From Alopecurus myosuroides (lineage: Eukaryota > Streptophyta > Magnoliopsida > Poales > Poaceae): 64,000 nucleotides of DNA. Location: the NCBI GenBank assembly GCA_028641055.1, contig CM054057.1, positions 720,312,310-720,376,309 of the forward strand, given 5' to 3'. Of the stretch, positions 44,957-58,292 are shown piece by piece. The notes under the pieces are model-generated. The model ran no database searches. It saw nothing but the letters and a program-made list of their open reading frames with translations, and was not told where the DNA came from. The position numbers and the translations under genes were made by a program. Each line of letters opens with the position of its first letter. The stretch's first letter is position 1.

Positions 44957-47570
44957 TTTGGTAGTTAAGGTCCTTTACTATTGCTACTGTAGGTTCTACA
45001 GTTATTTGTTCCTCAGGTTCTACAAGTTTAATTGCACTTCTATTAATCACACTAGCTAACATAGAGTGTTCTTTTACCTTAGCAGGGAAAGGCATCTTCT
45101 AAGTATAAGGTTCAGGCATAATAGAATCAACAGTATGAACTTCTATATCTCTAGCAGGAACACAATTAATAGTATCTTTATAAGGTGCATGGTACTTATC
45201 CCATTCCTTTTTAGGAATATCAATGTAAGAAGCAAAATCCTTATATAAGTTTGCAGCAACTTGAGAATCAAGACCATAAACAACACTAACATTATGAAAA
45301 TCCTCAGATGACATAAAGGTTTTAATGCATTCATAGTCATAGTTTATGCCTGACTTTCTACCTTTGTCATTCTCCCATGCTTGAGTGTTTTCTCGAATAC
45401 GGTCAAGAAGATCCCCTTTAGCTTGATCCTTCACACGTGTAAAAGATCCAGAACAAGAAGCATCCCATAAATCCTTATCATGAAGAGGAAGCCTTGCATA
45501 GAAATTATTAATAACGATATTACTGGGGAGCTCATGAATGGGGTATTTGAGCATTAGTAACTTCAATATCCCCATGCTTGGGCAATATATAATTCCGATC
45601 TCTATGGATTTCACTTGGAGGATAGAATTTAGAATAAAAGAGAGGTACAATTTCCTCCCATTCAATAGTCTGGCTATTTTTCAGCAGTTTGAAACATTCA
45701 GCGGCTCGGCCTGTCAATGAAATAGAGAATAATTTCCTCTTCACTTGGCTCATTGTAATACCTGCACACTTGAACAACTCGCATAATTCATGTAAAAAGA
45801 GCAAATGATCACCTGGATGGACATTTCCATCACCTGAATAGCAGTTATCCATAACATGTTTAACAATATTTATAGGTATTTTATAAGGATTCAATCATCA
45901 GGCGTTGGGTCACTTACTACCCTAGCAGTGGCAGCAGTGTCCGCAAATAAGGACTCAAAAGGAGTTCCAAACATAGTGTAATAAAGAAGTAGACAGAAAT
46001 AAAAACATCACTTACAGCAGAAGCTTCCTTTATCAATTCCACTTCCCAATAGCGCTTTACTCCCCGGCAACGGCACCACAAAATAGTCTTGATGACCCAC
46101 AAGTATAGGGGGTGTATCATAGTACTTTCGATAAATAATAGTGTCGAACCCAACGAGGAGCAGAAGGTGTTCACAAGCAGTTTCGATGAAGGAATAACTG
46201 TAAATACTGGAAAATAGATTTGTAGGGGTTTTTGATATTGCTGATAAATAAAGCGTGAGTAAATAAAATGCAGTAATAATAATTGCAGCAAGTGGCCCAA
46301 TCCTTTCTTCAGCAAAGGACAAGCCGGTTAGATTACTTATGATTAACAAACCTTCTCGGGGACACACAGGAGGTTTCTGTCAAGTGCTTTTGTTCCATGC
46401 AGCTGAATAATGTGGGTGAACCTATGCTAACGTACCGTCCCATCCAAGACTAGCACATACTTGTGATTATACCCCTTGCAAGCATCCGCAACTGCAAGAA
46501 AGTAATTAAGGAATAAATCTAACCACAACTTTAAACTCCAGGGTCCTATGCTCCCTCGTGTAAAGGTTTTCTAACGGGGGTTTAGGTTTCTGTCACTCCG
46601 GCAATCCCACAATTAGTAGCCAAATACACGATGCATTCCCCTAGGCTCATAAATGGTGAAGTATCATGTAGTCGACGTTCACATGACACCACTAGAAGAA
46701 TAACACCACAACTTAAATATCAAACATTAAATATTATTCAACATTACTTCACTACTAACAACTTGACTTCTCCCATGTCCTCAAGAACAACACGAACTAC
46801 TCACAAGACATCATATGGATCATAATAATAGGTGATATAATGGATGATAACAATCTGGTCATAAAGTGCAAACACCGATAAATCTCACAAGCATCAACTA
46901 CTAACAAGTAATCCACACCGGGAGAGAGATCTAATGCAAAACAACGATAGGGGACCCTAACTGTTACGGCGGGATGACGGTGGATGATGAGGGTGATGGT
47001 GCTGGTGGTGATGATGATGACGATCTTGATGATGCCCGGAGCGATGACGGTGACGATGGCGGTGATTTCCCCTCTCCGGAGAGGAATTTCCCTAGCAGAT
47101 TTCTCCCTGCCAGAGAGCTTTTCTCTCTCGGGTGTTTTCCGCCCCGAAGCGGCGGTGGAATAATTCTTCGAGGATGGAATGAGGCTTAGGGTTCCCTCGG
47201 GGCCAGCCACGCCAAAGGTGACCCCCGGGGGTGGGCCAGGGTGGCCACACCCCTAGGTGGCGTGGCCAGGTGGGCGTGCCACCCCTAGGTGCGGGCCCCT
47301 GGTGGCCCCCTCCGGCTCTCCTTCTGGATGAGTTCCTCCTCTGAAATTTTAGGAACCCCCGGATGTCCCCCTTCTTCTTCTCATCTTCTGAAATATGGTA
47401 TCTCGACGGTGCTTTTTCCATCAGATTTCTGGTCCTGGTGTTTATTCTCCAAAAATTATAAAACATGCAAAATAAGATAAAATAACATAAGAGATGCATC
47501 ATAGCATGAAATATATCGATGAATAACAGAAAATTATGATATAAAATAGTGATGCAAAATGGACGTATCA
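44957..47570 (-). mobile_element. truncated minus-strand gypsy element (5' LTR + gag)
   Basis: The 5' LTR is 46090-47570 (1481 bp; own orientation TGATACGTCCATTTTGCATC to ACTTGTGGGTCATCA). The primer site at 46062-46079 reads GTGGTGCCGTTGCCGGGG on the minus strand, complementary to an Asp-tRNA 3' end with one mismatch. Gag follows (45099-45894). The element stops abruptly near 44957 with no pol and no 3' LTR. Confidence 0.8.
45099..45894 (-). pseudogene. gypsy gag, frameshifted
   Basis: Minus strand. HPGDHLLFLHELCELFKCAG, VKRKLFSISLTGRAAECFKL and WEEIVPLFYSKFYPPSEIH identify the Athila/Sabrina-type gag core. A shift near 45560 leads into LKYPIHELPSNIVINNFYAR, then WENDKGRKSGINYDYECIK and YGLDSQVAANLYKDFASY. 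The part upstream of 45894 is cut by a stop, so it is not functional. Confidence 0.8.
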
Positions 47571-49650
47571 CGAGGCCGCTCACTCAATTGCTCAAGAAGG
47601 AAAAGAATTTTGAGTGGAATGCCACGTGTGAGGAGAGCTTCCAAGAACTAAAGAAACGACTAGTGTCTACTCCGGTTCTCACTATGCCGGACGTCACCAA
47701 GAGTTTCGATGTCTATTGTGATTCTTCTAAGCTTGGTCATGGAAGTGTTCTTATGCAAGAAGGAAAGGTTATATCTTACATATCTCGTCAATTCAGACCT
47801 CATGAACTGAACTACCCCACCCATGATCTTGAACTTGCTTCTGTTATTCACACTCTCAAAGCATGGCGGCATTTTATCATGTGGAATCATTACGAGATAT
47901 ACACTGATCACAAGAGTCTGAAGTATATATTTTCTCAGTGTGAACTCAATATGAGGCAATGCAGGTGGATTGAACTCATCAAAGGTTATGATCTGAGTAT
48001 CCACTACCATCTAGGGAAGGCAAATGTTGTTTATGATGCTCTCAACCGAGAGCCGACATCTTTGAATGCCATGATCAAAGTCAGGCAACCTAAATTGTGG
48101 AAAGAGCTTGGCCAGCTTGGAATTGAGGTGGTTAGCTTTTGCATGTTGAACATAATCGAAGTTAAGCCTACTCTGATTGATCTAGTTAAGCAAGCCCAGA
48201 AAGGCCTGTAGAGTATTGAAGGAATCAAGAACCGCATGAAGAAGGAGAAGGTACCTAGTTTTACCATTGATTCCGAGGCAGTACTCTGGTATAAAGGTCG
48301 TATTTGTGTTCCTTCCGAGTCTGAGCTCAAGCAAACCATTTTGTCTGAAGCTCATGACACTCCATATTCCATTCATCCCGGAGGGACCAAAATTTATTAA
48401 CACCTCAAGGAAAATTTCTGGTGGCATGGAATGAAGCGAGAGATCGCTTTATTTGTAGCCAAGTGTGATATTTGTCAGCTTGTGAAGGCTAAGCACCATC
48501 GTCCTGCTGGATTGATGCAACCACTCCAAGTTCCCAAGTGGAAATGGGATGGGATGGACTTTATCACTGGACTTCCAAGGTCCAACCGAGGACATGATGC
48601 TATATGGGTTGTTGTGGACAGGCTGACCAAAGTTGCGCACTTTATTCATGTCTGGACGACTCATCATTGAGACCAGTTTGCAGATATTTACATTTCTCGG
48701 ATCGTTAGCTTGCATGGAATTCTAGAGAGGACTGTGTGTTAGAGGAACTCAATTCACCTCTCGATTCTGGAAAAGGCTGCATGAAGCCCTTGGGACCAAT
48801 CTCTCTTTAGCACTGCCTATCATCCGCAAACTAGAGGAAAAACAGAGCGTGTTAACCAAATGTTGGAAGACATGCTCCGTGCTTGTGCCTTATCTTATGG
48901 TGCCAAGTGGGAAGACTGTCTACCCTTTGCAGAGTTTTCTTACAACAATAGCTAACAGGCTAGCTTGCAAATGGCACTTTTTGAAGCTTTGTATGGATGC
49001 AAGTGTCGACACCCCTGAACTGGTCAGAATCTGGTGACAGTCAGATGTTTGGTGTAGACACCCTACATGCTGCGGAATAGCAAGTCCAACTTATTTGTGA
49101 TCGACTCAAGGCAGCTCAATCTCGCCAGAAGAGTTATGCTGACTCAAAGCATTGTGAAGTCTCTTTCCATCTTGGAGATTTCGCGTACCTTCGTATCACA
49201 ACTCTCAAAGGGATGCATTGTTTCCATGTCAAGGGAAGCTCGCACCCCGATATATTGGCCCTTTCAAGATCTTGGACCGTTGTGGCGATGTTTCTTATCA
49301 ACTTGAGTTACCAGCAGAATTGTCTGAGTTCCATGATGTCTTTCATGTGTCATTGCTCCGGAAGTGTCTTCAAGTACATGAGAATAATCTCATTTACAAG
49401 GGCATTGAATTCAGGACAATCGACATAAACCAAGACTTAACTTATCATGGTAGACCTCTCCGTGTTCTCGAAAAAAATGTTTGTGTGACCAGGAAGCGTG
49501 CAATAAAATTCATCACGATTCAGTGAACAAACCACTCTAAGGAAGAAGCTTCCTGGGAGCATGCAGATTATATCAAGAAGGAGTTCCCTGACTTCCTATA
49601 TGATTAAACCCGCAAATCTCGGGCCGATATTCTTTTAAGGGGGGAAGGCA
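47571..49650 (+). pseudogene. Tekay-like chromovirus pol fragment
   Basis: Plus strand, beginning just after where RT should end. RNase H comes first ([46 protein letters not shown]). Integrase follows: HHCC-like CDICQLVKAKHHRPAGL, then a catalytic core with WDGMDFITGLPRS, HDAIWVVVDRLTKVAHF and AYHPQTRGKTERVNQMLED. The tail includes FHVSLLRK and a chromodomain-like end (TNHSKEEASWEHADYIKKEF). Stops or shifts at about 48209, 48398, 48668, 48740, 48952 and 49524 inactivate it. A polypurine tract precedes 49651. Gag, protease and RT are missing. Confidence 0.88.
49632..49650 (+). other. polypurine tract of chromovirus
   Basis: TTTTAAGGGGGGAAGGCA directly before TGTCACATCC, the start of the 3' LTR. 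This is the expected plus-strand primer position. Confidence 0.75.
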
Positions 49651-50776
49651 TGTCACATCCTCATTTTGGTTACCTTTTTCTAAGAGAAGAAAACATAATA
49701 TTTTGAACCAACAAAAACTTTTATGTTGGATGTGTGAGCATTTGAATGTTTTGGTCTATGTGTAATCCTAACCTTTAATTCCATGTGAGGCTTGGCAATG
49801 TTGTTAGTTCTGTTATTCCTTGAGCCAAAAATTAATCTTTCATTTTCTCATCAAATGATCTTGGACATGATTTAATTCTAGAAAAAAATTCCTAAGAAAA
49901 TGACTAAGACATTTTTCCTAAATCTTTGTTTTAACTAGATCATTTAGAACTTTCCAATTATGGTGAATCTTGACTCAATTTCTTGTTATCCTTGTTTATC
50001 ATCAATCCTTGTTGTATGGACTAGTTATACATGCCCTAAGAATAATTTTTGGAAATGCCTAAGTGTTGTTTTCTTGCCTATTTGCTAAAACAGAAAACAA
50101 CAGAAACATGCCATCTTTGCATCTTGTTATCACCGCCCTTAGCATTCTCCAAAAATTATTAAAAATGCTTTGATGAAATTTCATGGCATGATCTAATATT
50201 ACCAATTTGAATTTCCAAGTTTGGAGTCCATTTGGTATTGCTTTCATGCTTAAACTTTCTACTGTTTTTATCAAAAAAACACGACTCAACAGTTTTCTGA
50301 AATAGTGATTTGACACATTTTAAACTCATTAAAACAAACAGTTTGAATTCAAATTTAAGGTGATCATGTCCCTGCTATTCCCTGGCGTATCACCTGCAAA
50401 TTCATGCACTTGTTTCACATAGGTGTGTTCACCAAAGAGAGAGGGGGATGCCAAGAAGAGAGGAAAGTGGGGTCGGTATGTCAGCCAACCAAGCCCAACA
50501 CTCACCCGCCCGACTATTTTCTTCTCTCCTACGCCTTGTCCCGTAGCCACTGGATGCACCTGAGATCCAACGTTGAGCTCCACGCACACGCCACGCTCTG
50601 CCATCACCTCCACGTCGCCCTCGTGACGTCCGTTGCACCTGAGATAGAAGGGCACCGACGCCGCGAGTACATAAGCCGCGCCTAGGTCTCTCCTCTCTCC
50701 CTCTGCACATTATCCCCTCCTCTCCACCACCTCGAGGCCCCGCACTCCTCCGCTCACTATCTGTGAGCGAGGCGAG
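49651..50776 (+). mobile_element. chromovirus 3' LTR, left part
   Basis: Starts TGTCACATCCTCATTTTGG immediately after the polypurine tract. It is split at 50776 by the minus-strand element; the LTR resumes at 59821. The 5-bp flank GCGAG (50772-50776) matches GTGAG (59821-59825) at 4 of 5 positions. Confidence 0.75.
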
Positions 50777-52315
50777 TGATGGTGCAGATCTTGCACTCGT
50801 TGGGAAACCCCAAGAGGAAGGTAAGATGAGCACAACAACAGTTTCCCTCAGAAAAGAAACCAAGGTTTAATCGACCACTAGGAGGAAGGAGTAACTTCGA
50901 AAGGTTGATGCAACTGAGATAGCACGGCGCACTATCGGTTTAGCAGCAACGTGGAACCTACACAACACAATCAAATCACTTTTCTCCAAAAAAGCAGTGA
51001 GGTTGTCAATCTCACAGGTTTTGCTGAACACAAAGAGGTTAAACGTATGGTGTGGAAAATAGTATAAAATCAGTAGCAGCAGTATGAAAGTAGTAGGTGT
51101 TTTATCAGTATGAGGAAAAAAGACCGGGGTCCACAGTTCACTAGTGGTGTCTCTCTGTGAACGATAAATAACATGTGTGGTGAACAAATTACAACTGGGC
51201 AATTGACAGAAATGAAGGTTGCACTGTAGTGCATATGCAAGACATAAAGATTACTATGTGATTCATGCGGGCATTACAACAAAACACATAGACCGTCATC
51301 CAACTGCATCTATGTCTAATAATCCACCCTTTGAATATCATCCGAACAAATGTTGGGTATTAAGGTGCAAGCAACATATTATCGCCGTAAGCAAAGTGTG
51401 TAATGTAAACAATGTAAACTAGGTAAACACCGTTATTTTCTACCTAACGGCAACAACACATCCTCCATCCGTCATGTTTCTGTCACTCGAGCATAGATGC
51501 AAAGGAGGCATGAACCCACTATCGAGCATAAATACTCCTTCTTGGAGTTACTAGCATCTACTTGGCGAGAGCATCTACTAATAACGGAGAGCATGCAAGA
51601 TCATAAATAACATATGCATGAAGATAACATGATAGATTTATAATTAGAAGACATAGCATTCAACATTCATCAGATCCCAGCAAACACAACATGTAGCATT
51701 ACATAAAGATGATCTCGGTCATGTGAGGCAGCTCACGAGATTTAAATGTGAGTTACAAAGTGGAGAGAATAACCATCTAGCTAATGCTATGGACCCGTAG
51801 TCCAGGGATGAACTACTCACGCATCACTTCGGAGGAGGGCATGGTGGTGTGTAGACCCCTCCGGTGATGAATTCCCCTCCCGGCAGGGTGCGGGAGAGAG
51901 CTCCAGAACCCTTGCGGTCTCAGGATGACGATGACAGCGTCCTCACGATCTTGGGGGTATAAATAGGCGAAAGGGCAAAGGTGGTGGAGGCCTGGGGCCC
52001 CACACCACCCCATGGCACGGCCAGGGGCGCCGCCCTATGGTGTGGGCCCCCCTAAGGGTCTCTTCGGGTCTTTGTGGAACCTTCGGGAATTCTAGGACGT
52101 CCGGACTTCGAATTTTCCAATTCCGAGAATATTTCCAGAACAACTTTTCTAATACTAAAAACAGCAGAAAACAAGGAACTGACTCTGTGGCATCTTGTCA
52201 ATAGGTTAGTCCGGAAAATTGATAAAAATGACATAAAGTGTATAGCAAACATGTGGGAAACAACATGAAAACAACATGGAACATCACAAATTAAGGATAC
52301 GTTTATGACGTATCA
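50777..52315 (-). repeat. 3' LTR of LARD-like element
   Basis: In element orientation it starts TGATACGTCATAAACGTATC and ends GATCTGCACCATCA. The terminal inverted motif GATACGT...ACGTATC is intact here. A polypurine-like AAGCTTGGGGATGT lies just outside at 52316-52329. Confidence 0.85.
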
Positions 52316-55300
52316 ACATCCCCAAGCTTAGTTCCTACTCGTCCTCGAGTAGGTAAATGATAAAAACAGATAATTTCTGAGGTGACATGCTACCAACATA
52401 AACTTGATCATCAATAATGTAAAAGCATAAGTAAGCTGAGATCATAGAACTTAAACACAAGCATGATAAATAGCATTTTAATAATAAAGCATAGCAATCA
52501 CCTTGCACCATGAGAAGTAACACAAATAAAATATGATGAATAACAATGCACCAGAAGATATATGTTTGTTTCAATTATAGAGAAAACATGTCAAAGTAAT
52601 ATTTCGCTAGTCCTTAAGAGTGGGGAAAAACATAAATGCCAGGACACCTTCAAAGTTCATGAGGAATACTAGAACAAATAATTAGAGAACAAGCAATAAC
52701 ACATCATGAATCAATTAATAATGTTTCTGGGACAAATGCACATAAAACTCAGCATGGCAACTATGCTCTCTCAACTGTGCATAAAGTTAGAAAATGGAGA
52801 CTCAACATAAAAGTAAAATAAAGTCCCTTCGCAGAGGGAAGCATGGATCATTCATGTGCTAGAGCTTTTATTTTATTTAACAAAGGTATAAAAAGCTTGT
52901 CATTCCTCCCAACCATCTTACACAAACCATGGCTAACCGAATCCTCGGGTTCCTGCCAACAATCACATACCGTGGAGGAGTGTCTATATTTTAAGAGAGG
53001 TGTATGCTTATGTCAACGAATGGTAAACAAAAAATATAGTACGTCACAAGACAACTGGACTTCACAAGAGCGGCTCCCATAGAAGGACGTATCTGGGTAG
53101 AAGGTCATCCCTCTTTCTCTTCTGTTTACACAATTATGGTTTGACTGATAAATCTGGGGCAAAAATAGTGAAGAGAATTTGTTGTTATTGATTTGGGGTT
53201 GGGCACCCCGCTGCCATCTCTTCTATCATTGGATAAGAGGATGAAGCCACTAGTACAGGGTGTGAAAGTGCAATCAACAAGTGAGATAAAGATTCTCTGT
53301 TTACCTCCTCATGAGCTAAAACAGGAGTCTCTATATTTTGAAAGTGTTAAAGGTAACAATAATCAATTTACTTTGGAGTGGCGGTTAAATACCACATGTA
53401 GGTAGGTATGGTGAACACAATGGGAAATCTTTGGTTTATGGTAGTTGGATGCACGAGTAGAGCTCATACTCAGTACATGTGGAGGCTGGCCAAAGACTGG
53501 GAGCGACAAATCAAGAGAGCATAAGAGCCATAATCATGCATTGCGACATAAACATCATTAATCAAAGCATAAGTAGTACCACAAGTTAAAAAAATAAATG
53601 ATCATGGAGGCTATTAGCGACTGCTTCATAGTCATAAACATGGTGTGAGCATGCGCCAAGTCTACCAAATAAAACATTCAAAGGAGAACACCACAAATTT
53701 ATGCTTCAATATGACAAGAACAACTCATGATTCTTTAAATGACATATGAAAAACTCTCAGCTATTTGAGGCTAATCATGCTACTAAATAAACACAAGTAT
53801 TTAGAATTAAAATAACATCTAGCATGATACAAAAAATTCTAGCCACAGTGTATACAAGCTTCTACTTGCACCGTTATAAATTCTACCTCAAGCAACAGTT
53901 TCTTTTCCCAACAAGCACCATACAAAACATGCTTTAACAAAAAACTATCTAAATGCTAAAACAAGCAAACATGAGAGTACTCACATAAGACTACTAAAAC
54001 TAACAGCTCTGAAAAAGAGATGAAATGAAAACAAGAAATTTTGCAGCAGCTAGAAGAAAAACTAAGAATACTAGCATAACAAGTATTCAAACGAAAAAGC
54101 GGAGCGTGTCTCTCTCCCAAACAAGGAATTCTAGGGTCCAACTATATTATTGAAGCAAGGAAAAAAAAGAAAACAAAATAAAAACAAACAAATGCTCCAC
54201 GTAAACTTCATATGATGTGACTGAATACAAATGTAGTTTCACTAGAAGTGACCTGATAGATTGTTGATGAAGAAGGGGATGCCTTAGGCATCCCCAAGCT
54301 TAGATGCTTGAGTCTTCTTAAAATATGCATGGATGAACCACGGGGCCATAAACAAGCTTTGACCTTGCATTCTTCTTGATCACATATATCACCCTCTTCT
54401 CTTGACCGTTGAAAACTTCCTTCACGCCACACTCAAGAGTAATTCGCATTAGAGGGTTAGTGCAACAATCAATAATCCATGGGTTATATATGGAACAAGA
54501 GTAATATTGATACTTTTAAACATTAGCTACAGACACTGATACTTTTAAACATTATCTACATAACTAATGTTTCGTGAAGCAAAGAAATCCACTTGACATC
54601 GCAAAAGAGCAAATGCAAGAAAAATGGCAGAATCTGTCAAAACCAGAACAGTCTGTAAATACGAATTTTTATAGGCACTTACGTTGCTCAGATCGAACAA
54701 ATTAAAGAACAAAAAAGTTGCATAATTAGCCGAGTAATAAGCACAAGAAATTTCAGGTCATTCTGATTTTTCTATGATTTATACGAATTGTTACGGTGGA
54801 CGGCAGAAATCTGTTTCCTGGGCAGAAATCCGAAAACCAACTCCAACTCTCGTCATAAACTTTACTTGGCACTACTAAAACATGAAAATAAATAAACAAC
54901 GGAGTTTCTAGAGAAGTATACAACCCCTTGACTCAAAGAAAATAGAGAAAAACAAAGCAAAAATAAAACCATGGGTTATCTCCCAAGAAGTGCGTTTCTT
55001 TAACGCCTTTAAGTTAGGCCCAAAAAAGTGGATTCACGTGTTTTCAAGTGAAGAAGATGCTCACATAAGAATTATGAATTAAGAAAAGGAGAGCTTCAAA
55101 AAAGCAAGTATGAAACAAATTTAAGTCTAACCCACTTTCTATGCATAGGAATCTTGTAAAGAAATAAATTAAAGAAGCTCAAACTAGAAATCATGGGAAG
55201 GTAGAACAAGAGAAACTTCAAAACTTTCAACAAAAGGAGAGGTATTTTAGTAACATGAAAATTTCTACAACCATATTTTCATCTCTCATAATAATTTTCA

Positions 55301-56533
55301 GTAGTATCATGAACAAAATCAACAATATAATTATCACATAAAGCATGTTTTTCATGATCTAAAAGCACAAAATTCATATCAAGATCTAAAACAGTGGGAT
55401 CAAAATTAAAAATAAAGACCTCTTCTTTCCCACTTTTAGTAAAAGAAAAACGAGATGATTGATCACTCATAAAAGGTATAGGACACATTATAGCAATCCT
55501 ATTTTCAGTAGCATTGTAATTTATAACATCAAGTAACATAGGACCATCATCAAGAGCATTATCATATAAATTTTCTAAACAAACTTCCTCATAATCATGC
55601 ATATCAATAGTTGGAATAAATAGAGGATTATCATAGGATTTATCGAAGTAACATGGATTATCATAAATAACAGTAGAAATATCGTTCTCACAAGTTTCAT
55701 TCATAGTAGTATCAAGGTCACAAGTATAGCAAGTATCAATTTCATCAAATAATGTATGAGTTAAAAGTTACTATCATTTGGAGGTAAACATGGGTAGATC
55801 CCTTCTTTCTCCTCTTGATCTTCACTCTCCTCCTCTTTTTCATCCAGTGAGCTTCCAGATTCAACATTTTCTTCTTCCATAGGTTCCTGCAAGGCATTAT
55901 TCTCTCCCTTTGGGGGGGGATTTATTAAGATATTCCACTATGTAGTAATTACAATCCTTGTAATTATCAAAGGAATATTCAAGTATAGCATAAATGTCAT
56001 ATTTATAAGGTGCATCATCAATACTTTCAAGTAAATAGGCAATTTGAATGCACCCTTCAAAGAAATAAATTTTTCAATTTGTTCCACACCATATAATTCA
56101 TAATTTCCCTTAACATAAGAAGATATGGTATCATATCATTATACACACATTGAAAAGGGAGGTGTTTATACCTCCTACAACAACAGGATTTATCAAAGCA
56201 ATAAGTAACATTATAAGTAGAGCACAAGTTTTTAGCACAGTCATGCAATTTATTAATTTTCTCTCATAAGTGTATCCCTTTTTGTGACAAGTCGTGTTCA
56301 TTATAATTTTGTTGTTGTTCATCCATGAACCCACCTTGCCAATAAGATCTAGTTTCAAAGACTTCAAACATTGATAGCAAGCATGCTAGAACAAAAATAA
56401 CAACTAGAATAAGAACTTTTTTTTGTTTTTGATAAAGAGAAGCAAACAAGACAAAATAAAATAAACTACGCAAAAATAAAACAGAGTAAAGAGATTGGAA
56501 GTGAGAGAATCCCCTTGCAGAAATTCTCTTCCT
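52316..56533 (-). other. internal region of LARD-like element
   Basis: Mostly non-coding. Its first 1.4 kb (52316-53600) is homologous to 19138-20600. A second polypurine-like motif, GCATCCCCAAGCTTAGATGC, occurs at about 54288-54307. AT-rich sequence without features fills 53600-55270. Confidence 0.7.
55279..55704 (-). pseudogene. retrotransposon-derived frame, 141 codons
   Basis: Acidic and aromatic-rich frame (DKSYDNPLFIPTIDMHDYEE, ending CDNYIVDFVHDTTENYYER) of a kind repeatedly present in gag-pol spacers of Sabrina/Fatima-type elements. No enzymatic motif. It sits alone in the internal region, so I regard it as a relic. Confidence 0.5.
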
Positions 56534-56621
56534 CCCCGGCAACGGCGCCGGAAAAAGCTTGATGGTGCAGGTCTTGCACTCATTGGGAAACCCCAAGAGG
56601 AAGGTATGATGAGCACAACAG

Positions 56622-58292
56622 TGATACATCTCCAATGTATCTATAATTTCTGATGTTCCATGATGATATTATGCCAATTGCTATATGTTTTCTCTCTTCT
56701 TTATGTCAGTTTTATCGATTTTCTGGACTAACCTATTGACAAGATGCCACAGAGCTAGTTCCCTGTTTTCTGTTGTTTTTAGTTTCAGAAAATTTGTTCT
56801 GGAAATATTCTCGAAATTGGAAAATTCAAATCCCGGAAGTCTTAGAATTCCCGAAGTTTCCACGGAGTCCCGGAAGAGACCCGGAGAGGGGTCTCAGGGG
56901 GCCCACACCATGGGGTGGCGCCCTCCCCCCCTTGGCCGCGCCGGGGGGTGGTGTGGGGCCCCAGGGCTCCACCGCCTTTTCTCTTTCGCCTATTTAATCC
57001 CCTCCGAAGGAAAACCCTAAGCACCTGATCAAAAATCCCCGAAAAGTTCCGCAGCTGCCGTCGTCGTCAACCCTAGATCAGGGGGGTTCTGAAGCTGTCT
57101 CTCGGCACCCTGCCAGAGAGGAGATCATCACCGGAGGCCTCTTCATCACCATGCCTGCCTCTGGAGTGATGCGTGAGTAGTTCATCCTTGGACTACGGGT
57201 CCATAGCAGTAGCTAGATGCTTGTCTTCTCCTCCTATGCCTCAATGTTTAGATCTCGTGAGCTTCCTAACATGATCGAGATTGTTCTTATGTAATCCTAT
57301 GTGCTGTGTTTGCTGGGATCCGATGAATACTGAACTTCCGCCAAGTTGATTATAGTCTTTATTTCTTATGTTATTTGTGATCTTGCATGCTTTCTGTTGC
57401 TAGTGGTGGCCCTCGCCAAGTAGTTGCTAGTGACTCCAAGAGAGAGTATTTATGCTCGATAGTTGGGTTCATGCCTCCTTTTCTCCTGTCCTCGAGTGAC
57501 AGAAACGTGACGGGGGAGGATGTGTTGTTGCCACTAGCGAGAAAACAACGGTGTGAGTGCCCGCGTGCACAATCATTGCTTACATTACACACATTGCTTA
57601 ATGCGATTATCTTTTGTTTGCAACTTAATACCTAAGGGGGGTTCGGATGATAACCTGAGGGTGGATTATTAGTCATAGATGCATTTGGATTAGGGTCTAT
57701 GTATATTGTTGTAATGCCCGCACTAAATATCAGAGTAGTCATAGTGTCATGAATGTTCACTACAGCGAAACCTCTATTTGTCAATTGCCAAGTTGTAATT
57801 TGTTCACCCAGCATGCTATCTTTTATGGAGAGACACCACTAGTGAACCTATGAACCCCGGTCCATTTTCCTACATTGTTAAACAAACCACTGCAATTTCC
57901 TGCTTTGTTTACTTACTGCAAGCATACACTATTTTCCACACTATACGTCTAATCTTTGTTTTCAGCAAGACCGGTGAGATTGACAAACTCACTGTACCGT
58001 TGGGACAAAGTATTTTGGTTGTGTTGTGTGCAGGTTCCGCGTTATTGCTGACACTGGTGAGGCGCCATCACCACCGTCAGTGGCATCAACCTTCCGAATA
58101 TCCTATTTCTCCTACTGGATTGATAACCTTGGTTCTTAACTGAGGGAAATTCTTACAACTGCACTCATCACACCCTCCTCTTGGGGTTTCCAACACACCA
58201 TCCGTAGCAGCAGGAATTTCTGGTACCGTTGCCGGGGAGTTAATCATCATCAAGAAGCAACCACTCCCTCATCAACTCTACCAACAATCAAG
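56622..58292 (+). mobile_element. inserted plus-strand LTR with primer site, truncated
   Basis: The LTR (56622 to about 58209) starts TGATACATCTCCAATGTATC. It is followed at 58221-58238 by TGGTACCGTTGCCGGGGA, an Asp-tRNA-type primer site, and about 55 bp of internal DNA. The host 5' LTR then resumes at about 58293. There is no second LTR. The host sequence is interrupted after GAGCACAACA and resumes at AGCAGTTTCCC. It belongs to the same family as the host element. Confidence 0.8.
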
